A DNA stretch of 64,000 nt from Muribaculaceae bacterium (GTDB taxonomy: Bacteria; Bacteroidota; Bacteroidia; Bacteroidales; Muribaculaceae), in the NCBI GenBank assembly GCA_017651515.1, contig JAGCCU010000006.1, positions 1-64,000 on the forward strand, read 5' to 3'. The position numbers and the translations under genes are program-made. The notes below the pieces were generated by a model. The model worked only from the letters and a program-made list of their open reading frames with translations, was not told where the DNA came from and ran no database searches. Below, piece after piece: positions 36,563 to 46,384 of the stretch. Within the stretch, counting starts at the first letter, position 1, and the number at the start of each line of letters is the position of its first letter.

Positions 36563-39055
36563 ATGAAAAGGTGCATGATATTTATACTGGCGATGTTGTT
36601 TGCTAATGCATTGTCAGTGGCGCAGTCGCCCGTGAGTGTGCGCTGGGATATGGGACAGAATGAAGCTGAGCAGGGTTGGTACAGTTCTCGTTTCGTGATA
36701 ACAAACACGTCTGGTGCTGCTCTAGACCGGGAGTGGCAGCTGTTCTTCAATCAGTTTTCACGTACGGTGAAGTTGCCAGAGAATTGCCCAGTAAGTATTG
36801 AGGAAGTTTCTACAACCTATTACCGCATCACCCCAAATGAACGTTACATACCGTTAGTAGCCGGTGATTCGCTTGTGGTTGAAGTGTTGATGCGTGGCAC
36901 GATGGTAAACTACAGCTATCGTCCGCAGGGTGCTCACATCGTTATTAACGGCGACTTGGCACATCCATTGCCAGTAGCTTTGGAGTATGGACTGCTTGAC
37001 AAACCAGGGCAATGGCGCGATGGAGTACCTTATCCCGATGGCGAATATATGTGGCATTACAATGAGCGCATAAACAATATAAGCGATGCATATACGGGTA
37101 ATGACTATGACATATTCCCTGCGCCCAAGCGCGTCGACGTGCTTGCAGGTTTTACGCGGATAGGCAATCTGGTGTCGGTGAAATGTAGTTCATGGGTCAA
37201 GTCATGGAGCAAGGATTCGCGTGAGGTAAAGAAATATCTGCTTGAGGAGCTCAAGAGTCGTGGAATCTACAGCGCTTCTGGACAGAGGACAAAAATCACT
37301 TTTGCCATAAATGGTTCGTTAAGTGACAATAAAGAATACTATACGCTGGACGTAGCTGACGGTAAAATATGTATTGAGGCAGCAGGAGTTGAAGGTGCTA
37401 GAAATGCTGTGAAAACGCTCATGGCAGCACTAGATCATAGCAAGGACCATACACTGCAGAATGCACACGTGGCCGACTGGCCTGATCTGCATTATCGTGG
37501 CTTTATGCTCGACATTGCGCGAAATTTCACCAGTTATGATCACTTGAAAAGCTTTATCGACCTTTTGTCGTATTACAAAATCAATCGTTTCCAATTCCAT
37601 TTTACCGATGACGAAGCATGGCGTGTAGAGATTCCTGGTTTGCCCGAACTGACTGAGGTGGCATCGCGGCGTGGTTGCACGCTTACTGAGAGCGGTTTCC
37701 TTGCGGAGATATTCGATGGAAACGGGAATCCCGATGACAAGTCGCAGAGCGCAAACGGATTTCTAACCCGACGTCAGTTCATTAATCTGTTAAAGTATGC
37801 CCACCTTCGTGGAGTAAAGATAATTCCAGAAATTGAAACCCCCGGACATGCACGTGCGGCAATCATAGCCATGCGCAATCGGCAGGCTAAGTATGCTGTC
37901 GTAAACCGTACACTTGCTGACGAATATGTTTTGTGGGATGACCAGAACACGTCGGAATACACTTCGGCACAAAGCTACCATGACAATGTGCTGAATGTGG
38001 CAAGCGATGGCGTGTATCGCTTCTTGGAAAAGGTAGTTGATGAATTGGCTAAGATGTACCACGAGGCGGGATTGAAGCTTGACATCGTACATATGGGTGG
38101 CGATGAGGTGGCTATGTCGGCATGGAGTCAGTCGCCTGCCGTGCAGTCTCTTATGAAGCGCGAGGGTATAGCTGATGCACATGGTGTGAATGAGTATTAC
38201 CTGCGCCGCATAAGCGACATTCTTTACAAGCGTGGAATCAAGATGGAAGGATGGCAAGAGGTGGCTATGAACCGCAGCGAAGCTTTCAAGCGTGACATTG
38301 CACCGCGCATTGCCGGAGTGAACGCATGGAGTACCGTAGGACCCCGTGACGTTGTGCCTTATACCATCGCTAATGATGGCTACCCTGTGATACTGTCGAA
38401 TGTAACCAATTTCTATATGGATATGGGCTATAACTGGCATCAATACGAGCAGGGACTGCACTGGGGCGGCAAGGTTGATGAACTGGACGCCTGGAGCGCT
38501 CTCCCATGGAATATCTATGCCAGTGCACGCACTCAAATCGACGGTTCACCCATCGATGTAGTGGCTAATGGCACCAACAAGCCTTCGTTGCAGAAAAAAG
38601 AAAACATAATAGGTGTTCAGGCTCAACTTTGGGCCGAGACTATACGCAATTTTGATCAGGTGCAGTATCTCACCTTGCCCAAGGTGCTCGGCGTGGTTGA
38701 GAGAGGTTGGAATTCACAGCCAGAGTGGGCATCACACCTTGCCAACGTGGAATTGTACGACAGTGCACTACATCAATATAACCTGAAAATTGGTACGCGC
38801 GAATTGCCCGTTCTCAACAAACTTGGCTATAACTTCCGAATCGGGCAGCCTGGAATTAAGGTGGAGAACGGATTTATTCTGATTAACACGCAGTATCCCA
38901 GCGTACAGGTTCGTTACACGATCGACGGTACCGAACCCAACCAACATTCCACGTTGTGGATGGCGCCTTTGGCGTTGCCAGTTGGCACCACAATCATCAA
39001 GGCTCGTGCTTATTATTTGGGAAAGGAAAGTGTAACTACCCAGCTGCGACTTTAG
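36563..39055 (+). CDS. Secreted beta-N-acetylhexosaminidase, glycoside hydrolase family 20
   Basis: 830 residues with a signal peptide (MKRCMIFILAMLFANALSVAQ). Residues ~20-165 resemble the carbohydrate-binding CHB_HEX domain, ~185-300 the GH20 small alpha/beta domain, and ~310-740 the GH20 barrel with the catalytic pair D514-E515 in VHMGGDEVAM. A C-terminal chitobiase-like beta domain (VRYTIDGTEP) ends it. It should cleave terminal GlcNAc or GalNAc from host glycans or peptidoglycan-derived sugars outside the cytoplasm, by substrate-assisted catalysis. Domain order is that of chitobiase. Host mucin glycans are a likely source in a gut organism, but that is inference. Confidence 0.93.
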   Translation: MKRCMIFILAMLFANALSVAQSPVSVRWDMGQNEAEQGWYSSRFVITNTSGAALDREWQLFFNQFSRTVKLPENCPVSIEEVSTTYYRITPNERYIPLVAGDSLVVEVLMRGTMVNYSYRPQGAHIVINGDLAHPLPVALEYGLLDKPGQWRDGVPYPDGEYMWHYNERINNISDAYTGNDYDIFPAPKRVDVLAGFTRIGNLVSVKCSSWVKSWSKDSREVKKYLLEELKSRGIYSASGQRTKITFAINGSLSDNKEYYTLDVADGKICIEAAGVEGARNAVKTLMAALDHSKDHTLQNAHVADWPDLHYRGFMLDIARNFTSYDHLKSFIDLLSYYKINRFQFHFTDDEAWRVEIPGLPELTEVASRRGCTLTESGFLAEIFDGNGNPDDKSQSANGFLTRRQFINLLKYAHLRGVKIIPEIETPGHARAAIIAMRNRQAKYAVVNRTLADEYVLWDDQNTSEYTSAQSYHDNVLNVASDGVYRFLEKVVDELAKMYHEAGLKLDIVHMGGDEVAMSAWSQSPAVQSLMKREGIADAHGVNEYYLRRISDILYKRGIKMEGWQEVAMNRSEAFKRDIAPRIAGVNAWSTVGPRDVVPYTIANDGYPVILSNVTNFYMDMGYNWHQYEQGLHWGGKVDELDAWSALPWNIYASARTQIDGSPIDVVANGTNKPSLQKKENIIGVQAQLWAETIRNFDQVQYLTLPKVLGVVERGWNSQPEWASHLANVELYDSALHQYNLKIGTRELPVLNKLGYNFRIGQPGIKVENGFILINTQYPSVQVRYTIDGTEPNQHSTLWMAPLALPVGTTIIKARAYYLGKESVTTQLRL

Positions 39056-39073
39056 TGCTGGGATAATAAAAAA

Positions 39074-39169
39074 GTGAAGGGACTCTCACGAGGGCCTTCA
39101 CAAACCTTAAATCTAATACCATGAAAAACACACTTGCAAAAATAGCAACTATTTTTGAATAATTGCAAG
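39074..39169 (+). other. Composite hairpin element with a 13-residue ORF
   Basis: The 170-base gap holds GTGAAGG (39074-39080) / CCTTCAC (39095-39101) around an inner CTC-TCAC-GAG hairpin, an AT-rich spacer, then ATG at 39121 opening MKNTLAKIATIFE with TAA at 39160. Within that ORF CAAAAATAG (39137-39145) pairs with CTATTTTTG (39149-39157), and CTTGCA (39133-39138) with TGCAAG (39164-39169). It may be a terminator, a leader peptide or a regulatory RNA. Confidence 0.4.
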
Positions 39170-39224
39170 ATTATCAGCAAAAAATAATTTGAAATCTGAC
39201 AATATTTAACTAAAATAAATAAAG

Positions 39225-39716
39225 ATGAACAATAATTTAGAAATATCAGAGCTTGACCGACAGTTTATGCGCATGGCTTGTGATATAGCTAGTGAAAATA
39301 TTGACCATGGTGGAGGCCCCTTTGGTGCTGTGATTGTAAAGGATGGGAAGATTATTTCTACCGGCGGTAATACCGTGACAATCGATAATGACCCTACAGC
39401 ATATGCCGAGATGAATGCTATAAGACGTGCTTGTAGTCGTGTGGGCAACTTCAAGCTTGATGGTTGCGTAATATATTCGTCATGTGAGCCGTGTCCTATG
39501 TGCCTTAGCGCCTTATATTGGGCTGGCATAAGCCGCATTTATTACGCTAACACAAAAAATGACGCTCATGATATTGACTTCGATGACAGTTTGATCTTTC
39601 AGGAAATTAACAAGCCAATTTCTGAACGCAGTATCCCTTGCATTCACATTGATGATCCGCATGCAATAGACCATTTCCACAAGTGGCAGAAAAATACTGA
39701 TAAGGTTAAGTATTAA
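39225..39716 (+). CDS. Guanine/nucleoside deaminase-like protein with altered zinc site
   Basis: 163 residues of the cytidine/guanine deaminase fold: GGGPFGAVIVKDG near 30, the PCxxC motif in SSCEPCPMC near 90, and the characteristic C-terminus DHFHKWQKNTDKVKY. Where guanine deaminases have DPTAHAE, this protein reads DPTAYAE: Tyr60 replaces the zinc-ligand histidine while the catalytic Glu62 and both cysteines remain. The codon is TAT, one base from CAT. Zinc binding may be weakened or the activity changed. Length and the rest of the sequence fit a guanine deaminase of the GuaD type. Confidence 0.82.
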   Translation: MNNNLEISELDRQFMRMACDIASENIDHGGGPFGAVIVKDGKIISTGGNTVTIDNDPTAYAEMNAIRRACSRVGNFKLDGCVIYSSCEPCPMCLSALYWAGISRIYYANTKNDAHDIDFDDSLIFQEINKPISERSIPCIHIDDPHAIDHFHKWQKNTDKVKY

Positions 39717-39847
39717 TAAAGATAATACATAAAATATGTTCTGAATGTCGCAACGAGTGTTCTAAATAGTAGATAGATTAAACTTTTTAATACTCATTGT
39801 GTCAAAGAAACGTGAAATAAATAAAGTGTAACCAAAATTTATTTAAA

Positions 39848-40405
39848 ATGAAGAAAGTATTTTTGTTGCTCGCTGTTATGACGCTGAGCATGAGTGCAAT
39901 GGCACAGACACAATTCGGTGTTAAGGTTGGTTTTGATATGACAAACTTCTGGGGAAGTGATACCAAGCATGGCATGGCTCCCAATTATCAGATTGGCGCT
40001 TTGCTCGAACACAAGTTCAGTGATAAGTTTGCCATCGCTCCCGAAGCAGTTTTTGCAGCTCAAGGAGCTAAGTTTGACAATGTCACCTACAATGTGAATT
40101 ATATCAACGTGCCAGTAATGCTCAAGTATTACGTGTCGCCGGTGTTTAGCCTTGATTTCGGTCCTCAATTGGGCATTAATGTTTATAGCAAGGCCACGTC
40201 AGAGGTGGGAAATGTTAAGGTGACCAACGATATTAAAGATGTCACCAAGTCAATCGACTTCGGTGTTGGAATCGGCGGTACTTACAGCCTTACTGAGAAT
40301 GCATTTGTTCAGGCTCGTTACACATTGGGCGTTACCGATGTGTTTGATGGCGGTGGCAATTGCAAGAACGGCAATATCCAGGTCGCATTCGGCTGGAAAT
40401 TCTAA
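39848..40405 (+). CDS. Outer-membrane beta-barrel protein (PorT/OmpA-like barrel family)
   Basis: 185 residues with a signal peptide (MKKVFLLLAVMTLSMSAMAQ). The mature part is alternating beta strands (FGVKVGFDMTNFWG, FAIAPEAVFAAQGAKF, INVPVMLKYYVSP, FSLDFGPQLGINVYS) ending in IQVAFGWKF with a final phenylalanine. It is the small eight-stranded barrel type very common in Bacteroidota and usually annotated as a porin-family or PorT-family protein. Specific role unknown. Confidence 0.82.
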   Translation: MKKVFLLLAVMTLSMSAMAQTQFGVKVGFDMTNFWGSDTKHGMAPNYQIGALLEHKFSDKFAIAPEAVFAAQGAKFDNVTYNVNYINVPVMLKYYVSPVFSLDFGPQLGINVYSKATSEVGNVKVTNDIKDVTKSIDFGVGIGGTYSLTENAFVQARYTLGVTDVFDGGGNCKNGNIQVAFGWKF

Positions 40406-40444
40406 GGACTTACAGACATTTACAGGTTTTTCATATTAGTTTTT

Positions 40445-40474
40445 GAGCGGGGTTGATGCCTCGCTCTTTGTTTG
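40445..40474 (+). terminator. Intrinsic terminator of the barrel gene
   Basis: GAGCGGGG (40445-40452) pairs with CCTCGCTC (40459-40466) with one G-T pair and a 6-base loop, followed by TTTGTTTG. Confidence 0.82.
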
Positions 40475-40548
40475 TTTCATAAACGACAGCATTGCATACG
40501 TCACTTTTTAGTGGCGCATAAGTTGGTCGCTTTGAAGTTTTCAAGAGA

Positions 40549-41175
40549 TTATTTGAAGCTTTTGCAAAAATGGGTTATGGCGCAGTTGGGGCAGTCGGGA
40601 CGTTGTGCCTTGCACACGTATCGGCCATGAAGCAGTATCCAGTGATGCGCCTTGAAGCGCAGTTCTGCCGGAATATGTCGTGTTAGGGTGCGTTCCACTT
40701 CGATTGGAGTGTTGCCACTTGCAAGCCCGATGCGGTTTGCCACACGAAAGACGTGGGTATCGACTGGAATTGCAGCCTTGCCAAACACCATCCCAAGAAT
40801 CACGTTGGCAGTCTTGCGTCCTACGCCCGGCAATCGTGTCAGTGTCTCCATAGTATCAGGCACCTTGCCATCGAATTCGTCGGCGAGCATCTGCGACATC
40901 TGTTGCAGATGAAGAGCCTTGCTGTTGGGGTAGGATATGCTCTTTATGTATTGGAGAATATCGTCGGTTGAGGCTGCCGCCATTGCAGTTGGAGTAGGGT
41001 AGGCAGCGAGCAGTGCCGGAGTGACCATGTTCACACGTTTATCGGTACATTGCGCCGACAGCATGACAGCTACCAGCAACCCGAATGGGTCGCTATAGGT
41101 CAACTCGGTTGTAGGATCAGGTTGTGTGCCCTGGAAATAACCCAGCACACCCTCGTATCGCTGTTTGATTGTCAT
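40549..41175 (-). CDS. nth: Endonuclease III
   Basis: 208 residues with the helix-hairpin-helix LPGVGRKTANVILG (catalytic lysine in GRKTAN), the catalytic aspartate in VDTHVFRV, and the [4Fe-4S] loop C-x6-C-x2-C-x5-C at the C-terminus (CKAQRPDCPNCAITHFC). It removes oxidised pyrimidines and nicks abasic sites. Its ATG overlaps the pheS stop by one base (TGATG), so the pair is co-translated. Confidence 0.96.
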   Translation of the reverse strand: MTIKQRYEGVLGYFQGTQPDPTTELTYSDPFGLLVAVMLSAQCTDKRVNMVTPALLAAYPTPTAMAAASTDDILQYIKSISYPNSKALHLQQMSQMLADEFDGKVPDTMETLTRLPGVGRKTANVILGMVFGKAAIPVDTHVFRVANRIGLASGNTPIEVERTLTRHIPAELRFKAHHWILLHGRYVCKAQRPDCPNCAITHFCKSFK

Positions 41176-42212
41176 CAGTGGGCGCTCTTGAACTCGTCGA
41201 GGAAACGCACGTCGTTCTCGCTGAACATGCGAAGGTCTTTCACCATATATTTCAGGTTGGTGATGCGTTCGATGCCCAGACCGAATGCGTAGCCGCTATA
41301 TACCTTGCTGTCGATTCCACTGGCTTCGAGCACATTGGGGTCAACCATGCCGCAACCAAGAATTTCAACCCATCCAGTGTGTTTACAGAATCCGCAACCT
41401 TCGCCACCGCAGAGCATGCACGAGACATCCATCTCGGCCGAAGGCTCGGTGAATGGGAAGTAGCTTGGTCGTAGACGAATCTTAGTTTCTGAACCGAAGA
41501 GTTCTTGCGCGAAGTTGAGTAGCACTTGTCGCAAGTCGGCAAAAGTCACACCCTTGTCGATGTACAGTCCTTCAATTTGATGGAAGAAACAGTGGGCGCG
41601 AGCAGTGATGGCTTCGTTGCGATAGACACGTCCTGGGCAGATGATGCGGATGGGAGGTTTTTGGGTCTCCATTGTTCGCACCTGCACGCTGCTGGTGTGT
41701 GAACGCAGCACGATGTTGCGTGCTACGTCATCCTTGTCCTGCTCGACAAAGAAGGTGTCCTGCATGTCGCGTGCGGGGTGGTCGGCAGCAAAGTTCAGCG
41801 CACTGAACACGTGCCAGTCATCTTCCACCTCGGGGCCGTCGGCAAGAGTGAATCCTTGTCGCGAGAAAATGTCGATGATTTGTTTTCGGACGACCGAAAT
41901 TGGATGACGCGTACCCAGCTGGGCGGGGAATGATGGACGCGTAATGTCAATTTTGTTAGCCTCTTTTTGCTGTGTGCCAATTGTCTCCTTCAGTGCATTG
42001 ATTTTTTCGGTAGCAATGGTCTTCAGCTCGTTAAGACGCTGCCCAAGTTCACGTTTCTGGTCGGCAGACACAGTCTTGAACTCATTGAACAATGCAGCCA
42101 TTTCACCTTTCTTGCTCAGATATTTTATGCGCAAGTTCTCAAGTTCCTCAGCATTAGAAGCCGTCAGTTCGGCGAGTTGCCCTTTTAGGGCTTCTATTTT
42201 GTCTATCAACAT
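41175..42212 (-). CDS. pheS: Phenylalanine-tRNA ligase alpha subunit
   Basis: 345 residues: an N-terminal coiled coil (to ~90), then class II motifs, with HPISVVRKQIIDIFSRQGF (motif 1 region), YRNEAITARAHCFFHQIEGL (motif 2) and GFGLGIERI-type motif 3 (YAFGLGIERITNLKY). A CMLCGGEGCGFC insert could bind a metal. The alpha subunit holds the catalytic site and works with PheT, whose gene is not in the window. The N-terminal MLIDKIEALKGQLAEL is the expected tRNA-binding coil. Confidence 0.96.
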   Translation of the reverse strand: MLIDKIEALKGQLAELTASNAEELENLRIKYLSKKGEMAALFNEFKTVSADQKRELGQRLNELKTIATEKINALKETIGTQQKEANKIDITRPSFPAQLGTRHPISVVRKQIIDIFSRQGFTLADGPEVEDDWHVFSALNFAADHPARDMQDTFFVEQDKDDVARNIVLRSHTSSVQVRTMETQKPPIRIICPGRVYRNEAITARAHCFFHQIEGLYIDKGVTFADLRQVLLNFAQELFGSETKIRLRPSYFPFTEPSAEMDVSCMLCGGEGCGFCKHTGWVEILGCGMVDPNVLEASGIDSKVYSGYAFGLGIERITNLKYMVKDLRMFSENDVRFLDEFKSAH

Positions 42213-42246
42213 AATCTACTGTTTCTTTTGTGATAAATTTAACGTG

Positions 42247-42254
42247 CAAAATTA
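42247..42254 (-). promoter_or_regulatory. -7 box of pheS
   Basis: Minus-strand TAATTTTG, 35 bases upstream of the ATG at 42212; divergent from the promoter of the Bat operon. Confidence 0.6.
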
Positions 42255-42382
42255 CAAAATTATTTTCAATTAATAATTATCCACTCAAAAATACCATCTT
42301 ATTAAAGAAATTTTGGATTTAGGCTTTGAAATAGCCGCTTTAACAATTATAACTTAAAATTAGTTATATAAACTTGCATTTG

Positions 42383-42414
42383 TTGGTATGCAATCAACTA
42401 AAATGATAATTTTG
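42383..42414 (+). promoter_or_regulatory. Promoter of the Bat operon
   Basis: TTG (42383-42385) and TAATTTTG (42407-42414) with a 21-base spacer, 53 bases before the moxR ATG at 42467. Confidence 0.65.
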
Positions 42415-42466
42415 CATCTGCTATTGAAAATGACATAGACTTTAATATTATTATCGTTACTTTATA

Positions 42467-43462
<996 letters not shown>

Positions 43463-43502
43463 TGCAGCCGGTTAATGTTTAAACGAAAAAAGATGTTTCG
43501 TT

Positions 43503-44372
43503 ATGGAACGTAACGAACTCCTTAAGAAGGTACGCAAAATAGAAATCAAGGCGAAAGGATTGTCGCAGAACATCTTTGCCGGAGAATATCACTCCGCGTT
43601 CAAGGGTCGTGGTATGACTTTTAGCGAGGTGCGCGAGTATCAGTATGGTGACGATGTGCGTGATATTGACTGGAACGTGACGGCTCGCTATGGCAAGCCC
43701 TACGTGAAGGTTTATGAGGAAGAGCGCGAACTTACCGTGATGCTCCTGATGGACGTGAGTGCGAGCAAGGACTTCGGTGCCGTGGGCGACATCAAGCGCG
43801 AGATGATGGCTCAGGTGGCAGCTACGCTGGCATTCTCAGCTATCGAGAACAACGACAAGGTGGGCGTGATTTTTTTCAGCGACAAGATAGAGAAGTTTAT
43901 TCCGCCGCAGAAAGGCCGCAAACACATATTGCTAGTAATTCGCGAGCTGCTCGACTTTACACCCTCGAGTGCCGGCACCGACATCAATCATGTTCTCGAA
44001 TATTTGACAAGTGCCTTGAAAAAGCGCACCACCACCTTCCTTGTGAGCGATTTCATCGATACTCACGACTATGAGAAGGCGATGTCTATAGCCAACCACA
44101 AACATGACTTAATTGCCCTTCAGGTTTATGACAAGCGTGAGTCACAGATGCCAAACGTGGGACTGGTGCGCGTTCGTGATGCTGAGACGGGAGCTGAGCG
44201 GTGGATAGACACGAGCAGCCGACGCGTGCGGCAGGCCTACGACCGCTGGTGGTATGAGCGCCAGCAGCAGATGTCGGCCACTGTCCAGCGTTGTAACGTT
44301 GATATGGTGAGCATTGCCACCGACGATGACTATGTGAAGGCCCTCATGTCGCTGTTCCGTCAGCGAGGATAA
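43503..44372 (+). CDS. DUF58 domain protein of the Bat operon
   Basis: 289 residues. The DUF58 signature FKGRGMTFSEVREYQYGDDVRDIDWNVTAR is present, followed by a von Willebrand-like fold with LLMDVSASKDFG (a D-x-S-x-S MIDAS motif). No membrane segment is visible, so it is likely cytoplasmic. It lies between the MoxR ATPase and the Bat membrane proteins, the standard order. Confidence 0.93.
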   Translation: MERNELLKKVRKIEIKAKGLSQNIFAGEYHSAFKGRGMTFSEVREYQYGDDVRDIDWNVTARYGKPYVKVYEEERELTVMLLMDVSASKDFGAVGDIKREMMAQVAATLAFSAIENNDKVGVIFFSDKIEKFIPPQKGRKHILLVIRELLDFTPSSAGTDINHVLEYLTSALKKRTTTFLVSDFIDTHDYEKAMSIANHKHDLIALQVYDKRESQMPNVGLVRVRDAETGAERWIDTSSRRVRQAYDRWWYERQQQMSATVQRCNVDMVSIATDDDYVKALMSLFRQRG

Positions 44373-44402
44373 TCAGGTGTAAGGTTACAGAAAGACATTA
44401 CA

Positions 44403-45365
44403 ATGAAAAGGATTACAATCATATTTCTTGCTGTTTTAGCAATCAACACATTGACGGCTGCTCCTGTTACTGTCTCGGCAAAACTTGACTCGGCCACATT
44501 GCTTATGGGAAAAACCACGGCATTGCATCTGGAGATTGTACAGCCGCAGGACGTTCATGGCGTACTTGTTGCAGATGCTGTCGATACACTCAATACAATG
44601 GTAGAGATTGCTGCACGTCTTAAGGCTGACACTGTATCATTGGGCAACAACCGCATACAGATTAACCGCGACATTATCCTTCAGTCATTCGACTCTGGAC
44701 TCTATACAGTAGGACCGTTGGCATATATAGTTGATAAAGACACGTTTTTTTCCAAACAACTCACCTTGAAAGTGATGCCGGTACGTGTCGATTCACTCCA
44801 GGATATCAACGATTTGAAGCCAGTGGAAGGCGTGCCATTCAAGTTTTTTGACTGGGTGCCTGACATCATTGCCGACTACTGGTGGGCATGGCTGTTGGCA
44901 TTGCTGCTGTTAGGTGGTGGACTTTATTACTATCTGCATTGGTTCCGTAAGGGTGTGAAGAACCCGTTGAAACAGGAACGCAAGCGATTGCCGCCTTACG
45001 AAGAGGCGATGATTAACCTGCGTGCGCTCAAGCAGCAACAGTTGTGGCAGAATGGTCAAGAAAAGGAATATTTCACAGGTCTTACAGATATCTTGCGTGT
45101 GTATATTGACCGTCGTTTTGGAGTTAATGCTGTTGAGATGACATCAACCCAAATTATCGACACTCTTAAGCAGAATGACGAGACTCGTGCCGTGAATGAA
45201 CAGCTCAGCCTTATCTTGGAAATTGCGGACTTCGTAAAGTTTGCCGGTGCACGACCATTGGCCGATGACAACGAGAAAGCCTATCAGCGTGCAGTGGAAT
45301 TTGTTGAGACTACCAAACCTGTTCTCCAGTTGGAGGATGGTGAAGGAAAGGAGGTGGACGAATGA
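44403..45365 (+). CDS. Bat operon membrane protein of unknown function
   Basis: 320 residues with a signal peptide (MKRITIIFLAVLAINTLTAAP), a beta-rich extracytoplasmic half, one transmembrane helix near residue 155-178 (WWAWLLALLLLGGGLYYYLHWF) and a cytoplasmic helical tail (KRLPPYEEAMINLRALKQQ). The tail resembles the DUF4381-like proteins seen beside MoxR/VWA genes. Its stop overlaps the batA start by four bases (ATGA). A partner of the BatA/BatB complex is likely. Confidence 0.82.
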   Translation: MKRITIIFLAVLAINTLTAAPVTVSAKLDSATLLMGKTTALHLEIVQPQDVHGVLVADAVDTLNTMVEIAARLKADTVSLGNNRIQINRDIILQSFDSGLYTVGPLAYIVDKDTFFSKQLTLKVMPVRVDSLQDINDLKPVEGVPFKFFDWVPDIIADYWWAWLLALLLLGGGLYYYLHWFRKGVKNPLKQERKRLPPYEEAMINLRALKQQQLWQNGQEKEYFTGLTDILRVYIDRRFGVNAVEMTSTQIIDTLKQNDETRAVNEQLSLILEIADFVKFAGARPLADDNEKAYQRAVEFVETTKPVLQLEDGEGKEVDE

Positions 45366-46354
45366 TGCAGTTTGCTCATCCTGGACTATTGTGGTTGTTT
45401 CTGTTGTTCATACCCATAATTGCATGGTATGTTTACAGTTGGAAACGCAACGAGGCCACGTTGCAACTGTCGGCCACTCAGGCGTTCGAAGGCCTGCATG
45501 CCAGTTGGCGCATTTGGTTCAAGCATTTACTGTTTGCTTCGTTGTTGGGAGCTATAGGATGCCTGATAATAATACTGTGCCGTCCTCAGACTCACGATAG
45601 TTGGGCTACGAGCGACGTCGAAGGTACCGACATCGTTGTAGCACTTGACGTATCTACCAGTATGCTTGCCCGAGACTTCCGTCCTAATCGTCTCGAAGCC
45701 GCAAAGGATGTGGCAACACGCTTTGTGACTGGTCGTGACCATGACAACATTGGTCTTGTCCTTTTTGCAGGCGAGAGTTTTACCCAGGTGCCAATGACGA
45801 TGGATAATGCCATCTTGGTCAATGCCATTCATGACGTTAAGACTGGGGTACTCGAAGATGGTACCGCCATAGGTGACGGAATTGCAACTGCCATCAACCG
45901 TATTAAGGACGGTAAAGCTGTCTCGCGAAGCATAATCCTGCTAACCGACGGTTCCAACAATACTGGCGTAGTGGCTCCGCTTACTGCTGCGGAAATTGCA
46001 CGTCAATATGGTATCAAGATTTACACGATCGGTGTGGGAAGCAACGGCTCAGCGCCTTATCCAGTGGCAATCGATTATGCAGGAAACATCCAGTACCAAA
46101 CGTTACCTGTGGTTATTGACGAGGGTACGCTTCGCAAAATTGCTTCGGCAACAGGTGGCAAGTATTATCGTGCCACCAGCAAGAGTACCTTGGCAAGCAT
46201 ATTTAAAGAAATAGACAGTTTAGAGAAGACTCACCTCGACGTGCAACGTTTCAGTCACACCGAGGACAACTATATGCCTTGGGCTTGGGCATTATTGGCC
46301 CTGTTAGTGTTTTACTTGGTGGGACGCTATACCATTTTGCGCCACATTCCATAA
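45362..46354 (+). CDS. batA: Aerotolerance protein BatA (VWA domain)
   Basis: 330 residues: N-terminal transmembrane helix (FAHPGLLWLFLLFIPIIAWYV), a second near residue 60, a VWA domain with the MIDAS motif VALDVSTSM near 92 and TDGSNNTG near 196, and a final transmembrane helix (MPWAWALLALLVFYLVG). It overlaps the upstream gene by ATGA and has a paralogue, BatB, directly downstream. Bat proteins are membrane-anchored and required for oxygen tolerance in B. fragilis. Confidence 0.92.
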   Translation: MMQFAHPGLLWLFLLFIPIIAWYVYSWKRNEATLQLSATQAFEGLHASWRIWFKHLLFASLLGAIGCLIIILCRPQTHDSWATSDVEGTDIVVALDVSTSMLARDFRPNRLEAAKDVATRFVTGRDHDNIGLVLFAGESFTQVPMTMDNAILVNAIHDVKTGVLEDGTAIGDGIATAINRIKDGKAVSRSIILLTDGSNNTGVVAPLTAAEIARQYGIKIYTIGVGSNGSAPYPVAIDYAGNIQYQTLPVVIDEGTLRKIASATGGKYYRATSKSTLASIFKEIDSLEKTHLDVQRFSHTEDNYMPWAWALLALLVFYLVGRYTILRHIP

Positions 46355-46384
46355 TTGGCAGATTATGATTTAAGTAGATAGAAA

